The translations under genes and the position numbers were made by a program. Positions 57,401-64,000 of a stretch of 64,000 nt of DNA are shown piece by piece (position 1 is the stretch's first letter; every line of letters starts with the position of its first letter). Under the pieces are notes generated by a model. The model ran no database searches. It was given only the letters and a program-made list of their open reading frames with translations, and was not told where the DNA came from. The DNA is from Wurfbainia villosa (lineage: Eukaryota; Streptophyta; Magnoliopsida; Zingiberales; Zingiberaceae), in the NCBI GenBank assembly GCA_025175895.1, contig CM045990.1, forward strand, positions 43,458,658 through 43,522,657, written 5' to 3'.

Positions 57401-58266
57401 AACTATCCTAATCCCAATGTAAGCTAATAAATCGTGGATGATCAAAAACAACTCAATCACTACCTTGAGCCATTAAGTGGGGGTAAACTCTGCAAATCTA
57501 ACAAACTCTATAGTGAACTCCATTAACAATTGATCACTCAATTTAAGGCTCAAGAATTTCCCAACAATGAGTCATACAAAATAACATAGAGAAATATTGT
57601 CTCCCGAAAACATCTTGAACCCGTGATCCCATAATGAATTATTTCCCCAAAATTCCTTTTACATATTCCACCAAGTAACAACTTGATCATTGCAATAGTA
57701 AGAAACTAACTCCACTCCCCCTATATAAATACAAGTTAGGTACTTAACAGTACCTTCAACGTTAGCGATCTAAGCTCAAGCCGCTCAAGGATCAAAATCC
57801 CTATGGAACTTCGAAACTTAACCTTCATTGTCTGCATCAACAATAGTATACATTCCTTGTCCATTACCTCACAGGGTAATAATCCGACTAGCATAATTAG
57901 TGAAAATCCCTAACACTGTAGACCTTGATTTCCACAACAAATGTAACGACTTGACCCCTACTTTTCGACTCGATATCAGTCAGCTCTCAAAAGGCAATTC
58001 ATCTTTTCGACACAGGTTCAAGACTCACAAACTGAACAGGTCATTTGAGGTCAACTCCATCTACGATTACGAATAGTGACCAACACACTAAATGTTATTT
58101 CCTGTTATCTACTAAACTCATAGCCAATCTAACCAGGAGTATAAACACTATGGCAACTCTGGCTGGTCGCCTTGGTGGGCGACCCCTACTATGAGTCTGC
58201 ACATGAGTCAAGACTCTATAGACCCTTCTAGCAACTCCATAGCCAGAGATCTCACTGTCCTCTTGC
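54412..58266 (-). other. G2 internal noncoding tract
   Basis: No readable gag, protease or RT over almost 4 kb. Parts (54660-54870) resemble G1 at 10800-10960 and 11520-11660, including the TGCTACCACGA..CTCGTGG block. One CDS-like minus frame near 56832-57020 is short and without motifs. Confidence 0.5.
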
Positions 58267-58318
58267 GTGGTTACCCTGCACCGCGTCTCGGTGTAGGAGC
58301 ACGCCCACCTCGTCTCAT
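58267..58318 (-). pseudogene. gag start relic in G2
   Basis: The minus-strand ATG at 58316-58318 begins a basic Arg/Gly/Pro peptide (MRRGGRAPTPRRGAG) and stops after 15 codons. Tekay-type Gag proteins have such an Arg-rich start, and the position 260 bp after the primer site fits. Confidence 0.5.
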
Positions 58319-58576
58319 ATCTGTTAAATTTATTACTAGATGTTACTACAATTAATAACATATAAAATTAAGCATCATACCTATCTTGTCGTCAGGAGAG
58401 GTCCCGTCGCCGCCAAATCCCCAAATTGACCTCGTCATAAATCCTCGAATTTTCGAAACATAAAAAAAAATCGGAAATCCATACCAATCCAAAATTTTCC
58501 AGATTAACTCACAAAAACCTGCCAAACGTGGCGAACTCCGAAAAATCCAAAAACCCCTAGGAACTCGTAAACCTAG

Positions 58577-58590
58577 GATCTCTGATACTA
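58577..58590 (-). promoter_or_regulatory. Primer binding site of G2 (tRNA-Met type, one mismatch near start)
   Basis: Minus strand TAGTATCAGAGATC, seven bases after the 5' LTR. Close to TGGTATCAGAGC. Confidence 0.65.
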
Positions 58591-58597
58591 AATAAAT

Positions 58598-61500
58598 TGT
58601 CACGCCCTGGGGGAGTCCCCGCCAGACAAAAATCCAGCAGCGTCTCCCCTGTACTGGTGACAATACCAAACTTATATACAAGGTCTACACGACCACTATA
58701 CATCGGTCAACACAACCGGAATCCAAACAACACACGCAGGTAATAAGGCCTCAGGCCAACAATCAAATAACATAACCAAAAGTATATCACATATAAACTT
58801 ACCCCTTCTGCCATCTGGGCAGGAATACTCAATTGAATCCAATCGAATAAAAATCCGAATAAAGGTCCATAAGGACACCAAAAAACCACGAGTACAAAAA
58901 TCCAACTTCATTCTTAAAACATATCTTCTAATCAAAAATCCAAATCCATAAAACAATTAACCAATAAACTTTCGCGATGAGGGGGTTTGACAGCTGAACT
59001 CTCCTGACAGCTTCATCCTGAAATAGATATAAATCAATAGGGTAAGTTCAAAGAACTCAGCGGATATAGTTGATATGCAAAGTAAGATATAGCTAATAAT
59101 AACAATCATGCTAGTACAGTCTCATATATAGGGTATGCAAGAAAGAAATACAAAAGGATTGTACTTACCTGAATCTCCTATCCTGATATAGGAGCATGTT
59201 CTATACTAGATGAAATAAAGTCGCCGAACCATATACAAATATGTATCCTGTATGCATGACAATCATATGCACATCCAAGGCAGCAATAAAAATGCAGCAA
59301 ACACAATACAAATGCTATCCATGCAAAATGCATGCCGTGCAAATGACATGGTCACCCCTGACGCCAATAAGTCGCCTCACATGCGATGGTGAAGCCGAGT
59401 GGGTAAAAGCTATGACAACTGTACACTCTGCCATCACTGCTCTTGAGTGACCGAGTGGACAGGATGCTGTCGGAGTACACCTATCCTCCTGCCCCAAATA
59501 GAGTGGGGGAGCTAAGCTCTCATCTCCCGGTGTCATAGACCAGAGGAGGGATCCCTGCCCGCTACCATGCTGCCTCATCGCTACCCATGAAAGGACCAGC
59601 GGATCCTGACAGAGCAACTGCACATACCCTCCTGATGTACCACTAACCCATGAGTGGCAGTGTGTGCAGACCATGTAACTAGCTACGGGCTCAACTATAA
59701 AGGAACCCTGTCCAGCCAGCATGCAATCATGCAAGATGGTGCATGATACTAAGGCATGTAATACCAACTAAAAATACCTATCAGAATAATATGCACAATC
59801 AATAAGTGCATATCTATGATCCAAGTAACTATGATCCAAGTAAAACAGGGAAGATATAATCATAACCGATCAAATGCATGTATCAAGTAGGCACAAAAAC
59901 ATACTAGGCATATAAACATGAAAATTATTGCAAGCTATCCTAACTTGCATATCAACATGACTATATCTAAGAGATAAGTCAAAATACCCGCCTGTTATAT
60001 TGTTCGAATTCATGAACTTTTCACACCCGTAGACCGGTCTCGTGACCACAACCTGCATAAAATATAATTACCATCAAATCCAAGCACACAACAAATGATC
60101 GAATCGAAGCCAACATCGACCTCATATCCGATCCACTAGATTGATTTAGTTATCCTATTTAACCTAATCAATCCTCCATACATAATTATAGAACCGATCA
60201 ACATCACACTGAACTCAACAACCCAGCCAACCATAGATCACTAAAAATTAACTCACACCCAAATCATATAACCAAAGTACAGACAACCACTGTCAATAAC
60301 CTGTAATTAAGTTAAAATCATACTGTATGTAATCCAACCAATCAATCACAGCCATCCCCATTGCAGCAATGGAATTTAACAATATATTAAATAAATCCTT
60401 CATTTTCCTCAAGCCTAATTCACAACTCCACAACAATATATAGAACATCTCACCGATCAGAAGTATAAATCCAACCTAACCCTAGGTGACATACAGACAA
60501 CTCAACCAAACCTTACCTCAAACTCGATCCAACCCTTGGATCCCACAACTTGGCATCTACCATCCATTTTCAGCCGTTAACAACTCACCTAACAATAAAC
60601 TCGCATCCCCCTTCGTGGCCAAGAACAACCTCACAGCCAACAACTCCCCGGTTCACAGTCGCACAACCTCCCAACTCACAGCCGACACAGCCGGCACAAC
60701 CGACAATTCCATCAACAGAACCCTCCCTTCACTCCATCACAAAATTGAAATGGATTGCAAGGAAAAACAAAGGGAATCAGGATATATATACCAGTAACAG
60801 ACTTCCCCTCGGCATCCCTCCTTGCCAATAGCCCAGTCCGCTGGAACCCTAACCCCAACACCGCTGCTCTAGCTCCCGCTGGAATCCCTGTTCACCAACA
60901 CCATACCACTGCCAAATTCATCGATCAAGCTCAACGAAGAGAAAATTATTGCTTGTCCAAGGTAAGAGGAGATAAACCCTTACCTAGTTTCGGCGACAAC
61001 CGGCCGAATCTCCCACCAAGAGCATCGACAGTCACTGGATTGCGGAGAAAACGAAGGAGTAGGGAGATGAGGGGCTGAGAAAGCTTGGAGGTCAAGACGA
61101 GGAGAGAATTGCGAGATAGCAAATTCGCACAGAGAAGATCGCAAGGCTGCCCTAAATCACCAACTACCGCGACCTCCGACAACCTTCAGCAGCACACTCA
61201 CCGTCAGCTCAGCTGTGGAGACCGGCGAGGCTGCTCCTCGCTGCCGCTTGCAGAGAAGAAGAAGAGGGCTCGACAAAGGTCGCCACCCCAAATCCGAGCC
61301 AGGCGCAAACACCGCCGCCACAAACTCCCAGTCATGCGCTCGCCGTCGGCTCGTTCGTGGCCACCGACGAAGATGTTTGTCGTCGCTTGCCGAGAAGATG
61401 GAATTGGCCAAGGATCGGGGCGCTGCGCGGGGGGGGGGTGCTGGGTGGGGAGGGGGAAGGGCTGGTCACGAGAGAGAAACTAACGGAGCGGCTCGCGTGT

Positions 61501-61760
61501 GAAACTGTGAGGAAGGAGAAAAATAAGAGTCGTGGTCGGGAACTAAACTTAGGTTTAGATATTTAAACTTTAGGTTAATCGCACCTATTAACTCCCTTAA
61601 ATATGTTTTACCAAAGCCTATTTATTTTATCCCCATAAATATCTCTTACAAGCTCTGTTTAAATTCAGAAAAATTCCTAAAAATCCCAAAAAATTTCCAG
61701 GAGCATTTCTCTAAATTTTTGGCCATTTAATTTAGTATTTTTAAATTTTAGTATTTAACA
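58598..61760 (-). repeat. G2 5' LTR (right copy)
   Basis: 3163 bp, + strand TGTCACGCCCTGG to TATTTAACA; the better preserved of the two G2 LTRs. Confidence 0.82.
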
Positions 61761-63490
61761 ACAACAACTAATCACATAACATAATTGAAATACATAATTA
61801 GAAACCAAACAAGTCCAAAACATCCAATTTCACAAATTCATAGTATCCAAATTTAAAAACATTCAAGTTCACAATTTCACTAGCTCAAAATAGAAATGTT
61901 TACAAACTCTAAGATGGAGGAGGAGGTGGAGCTGAAGATGACTAATATATCAATGATTGTAATGCTCTAGGTGCAAGCCGATTTAGAATTGCTTCAAACA
62001 TATCTTGTCTTGATCTCATTGATGTCAACTCATCTTGTGTGCTTGCCAATTGAACTCGAGTGTTTGCTAGCTCCTCTTGCATCCCTTCTAATCATTGCTT
62101 AGTGGACTCAAGTTTTTCACACAATGCTGCATTAGTTAATATGAAAAAGGAGCTAACATTTGAAAAAGTGGATCTAACTGGTTTTGACCCACTTCTAAGT
62201 CCTCTAATATATCCAGAATGAACACCGAGGACTTGATCACAAACTTGATATGCAATCTGGACTACATCAATGTCATCTCTGAATTTTTGTGATTGAATGT
62301 GCTCATCTCGCAGTCTCACCATATCACCCTAAGAATAACAAACATATTATTAATATGTTTAAAAAAATTATGCAAATTTAAAAATAGCTTTACTAAATTA
62401 TATCGATTATATCTTACGTATGTAGCCTCGGCTCTCTCCCCACTCCACCCTTTTGACGAGCTACATTGGGTTGTATTAAAGACAGTAATCCGATCTTTTC
62501 TATGTGACTGATCGGTCTAAAAAAATATTATAATGTGTTAATATTAAAAATAATAAATAATATACTGTAACTATAGTTTGTACTTACACCGTCATAACTG
62601 TATTGACTGAATGATTTTGAGCCACCTCGATGGGTATATGGAAGTTGTGATTGATTTTGCGAATTTGTTGCCGATCGTGTCTACAATATAAAAATTTGTT
62701 AAAATAAAAATTAAAGAAATAGTTGTAGAACAAATATTTTAATTTTTATATAACACAGGTAATTGGTATAGATTGAGTTAGCTGAAATTTCTCTGATTTA
62801 AATAGATCGCATATATAGTTCCAATCTTTTTGTGTCTCACAAAACTCAATTGACATATGATGTCGGTGCTCAATAGAGGGAAGATGCAGTAGACTCTTAT
62901 AACGAGTGTGCATCTTATTTCTATTATCTTTATACCTTGCACTCATTAACCTATCGGTTTTCTTTCTTACCGACGTTGCCTCATCGACAAAACTAATATC
63001 GAAAGCATCCTGAAAAAAAATATCAATATTAAAATTTATTAACGAAGGATGGCTGATTATATAAATATCAAATTACTCATACTTACTGATAATCGATCAT
63101 ATATCATCTGTTTATTGTCCGCAGAGATATGCTTCCAACTTTTAGCTTATAGGGGAGCGAACTTCTTAATTGATAGACTTAACTTTATCATAAAAGCAGT
63201 TGCATTTCGTCCGATTGGATGACCATCGCTCTTATAAAAGATAATGGATAATTTACCCTGTTCCTCGATTTGCCGTCGGAGTCGATCGGAGTGTGTGCCT
63301 CATGTCTCTCTACGTGTCAGACGAACTGTAAATCAAAAGTGTTAACAATTAACAAGTCAAATAAATAGAAAACTAAATAAACATATTTAAAACCAAATAA
63401 CTAACCAGTAGGAGCACTATCATCGTCAGGTGTAGGTGCAACTGGGGGGGGGGCACTCAATTCTCTTAGGCGGAATAGCTTGACATAAGC
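61761..63490 (-). mobile_element. CACTA transposon, right part
   Basis: Continues the element opened at 50065 and carries its Ptta/En/Spm-type gene. It is cut at 63491 by an LTR insertion. The far CACTA terminus is not in the window. Confidence 0.65.
61909..63250 (-). pseudogene. Ptta/En/Spm-type plant transposase-associated gene of the CACTA element
   Basis: Minus-strand exons, separated by AT-rich intron-like gaps, read in order as follows. KSDGHPIGRNATAFMIKL and KSWKHISADNKQMIYDRLS (about 63240-63075). FVDEATSVRKKTDRLMSARYK-type sequence and EFCETQKDWNYICDLF (about 63010-62770). A Gln/Ser-rich exon (about 62680-62590). A short exon ending WSGERAEATY (about 62518-62418). A last exon with QVLGVHSGYIRGLRSGSKP and a Gln-rich coiled coil (62333-61909). 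This is the pattern of the plant transposase Ptta/En/Spm family, the second CACTA protein, thought to bind subterminal repeats. In-frame stops near 63150 and at 61942-61944 suggest decay. Confidence 0.75.
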
Positions 63491-64000
63491 TGTTGGGTTT
63501 CCGGCACCGCGGCGAGTGTGTGTTCGTATATGTTTCGTAAACATATGAACAGTGGAAGAATTAAAAAACAATAAATCTAATTTATTACAACACACACATC
63601 AAACGCATGCATAGTACAACATGTGTAGACATAATCATAAATTCAAATTTTACAATAAAGGAAATTACTCTATGTATACCTGACGTATCACGTGTAGTGG
63701 GAAAGACATCAACCGAAGCAACTCTCGCTAGAGTCGGCTCTATCCGTATTCACGCTGAGTATCGTTGGGATGACTTCACAAAGCCATGAGCCTCCTCTTC
63801 GTACGAGTCACTAGCCTCGTGTCGAAGATGATGTGATCGAGAGAAGATCACAATCCGAATCAAAATTCGGATTCAAAAATGAGTCCCCAAAACTCGCTTC
63901 TCCGGAGAGGTATTCGTCAACCATTTGACGAATCCTTCGTCCTCCACCTATGAGAATTATCGGAGATCGAATCCCTGACAAGGAAGCAGCTGTCGGAGCT
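63491..64000 (-). mobile_element. LTR copy of the 1895-4116 family, inverted, cut by window end
   Basis: Starts TGTTGGGTTTCCGGC, the exact complement of the end of the solo LTR at 4116. It follows that LTR back to about its position 3600, where the window ends. The left flank TAAGC (63486-63490) would be the TSD. Whether it is a solo LTR or part of a full element cannot be seen. Confidence 0.85.

Larger units (their letters stand above)
50823..61760 (-). mobile_element. G2: second Tekay-like Ty3/gypsy element
   Basis: LTRs 50823-53964 and 58598-61760 (about 3.15 kb) are homologous to each other and, in part, to the G1 LTRs. The internal region is 4.6 kb with only relics of integrase and gag. 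The left LTR has lost its terminal TG (AATCAC for TGTCAC) and its inner end reads AAGA for AACA. Because of this the left boundary and TSD are uncertain. It lies inside the CACTA element. Confidence 0.8.

Overview
The window looks like nuclear DNA of a flowering plant, probably a monocot with a large repeat-rich genome. It has AT-rich noncoding DNA, spliced genes, several plant LTR-retrotransposon lineages, CACTA and hAT DNA transposons, and one plant-specific Dof transcription factor gene. I cannot name the species. Only one ordinary host gene is convincing, the Dof gene at about 45.76-47.42 kb on the + strand. Almost all of the rest is nested transposable elements, many dated relative to each other by target-site duplications (TSDs).

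Layout from left to right. (1) 1-16.2 kb: the 3' part of a Sirevirus-like (Copia) element on the + strand, 'A'. It has a spliced env-like / plant-transposon-domain ORF (454-1750), a run of polypurine tracts, and a 3' LTR from 5627. A 2.2-kb solo LTR (1895-4116, TSD GTATT) interrupts it. A Tekay-type Ty3/gypsy element 'G1' (6288-15561, minus strand) splits its LTR, and both G1 LTRs carry a fragment of a cyclase-associated protein (CAP) gene. (2) 16.2-22.2 kb: relatives of A on the minus strand. These are internal sequence and LTR 'B', then the gag start, primer binding site and 5' LTR of 'C', with solo LTR 'D' (19605-21244, TSD CTACT) inside the C LTR. A LINE 3' end follows. (3) 23.2-45.0 kb: a complete but decayed Copia element 'X' on the minus strand (TSD AAAAC). 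An Athila-type Ty3/gypsy element 'Y' (28227-40490, TSD GCCTG) interrupts its gag gene, and a 722-bp hAT element (TSD GATTATCC) interrupts its 5' LTR. X has a long repeat-filled leader and an extra membrane-anchored ORF upstream of gag. Y carries a fragment of a UPL-type HECT ubiquitin ligase. (4) 45.0-50.06 kb: the Dof gene, then a GC-rich island between two (TA)n tracts and a MITE-like inverted repeat. (5) 50.06-64.0 kb: a CACTA element whose left end is at 50065 and whose Ptta/En/Spm-type gene lies at about 61.9-63.3 kb. A second Tekay-like element 'G2' (about 50.82-61.76 kb) splits it. At 63491 it is cut again by an inverted copy of the same LTR seen at 1895-4116, which runs off the window end.

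The elements do not form one pathway. The window records successive insertion and decay. The most unusual points are the host gene fragments (CAP, UPL) inside retroelements, the extra transmembrane ORF in Copia X, a short palindrome shared by unrelated transposon classes, and the GC-rich island inside a TA microsatellite.
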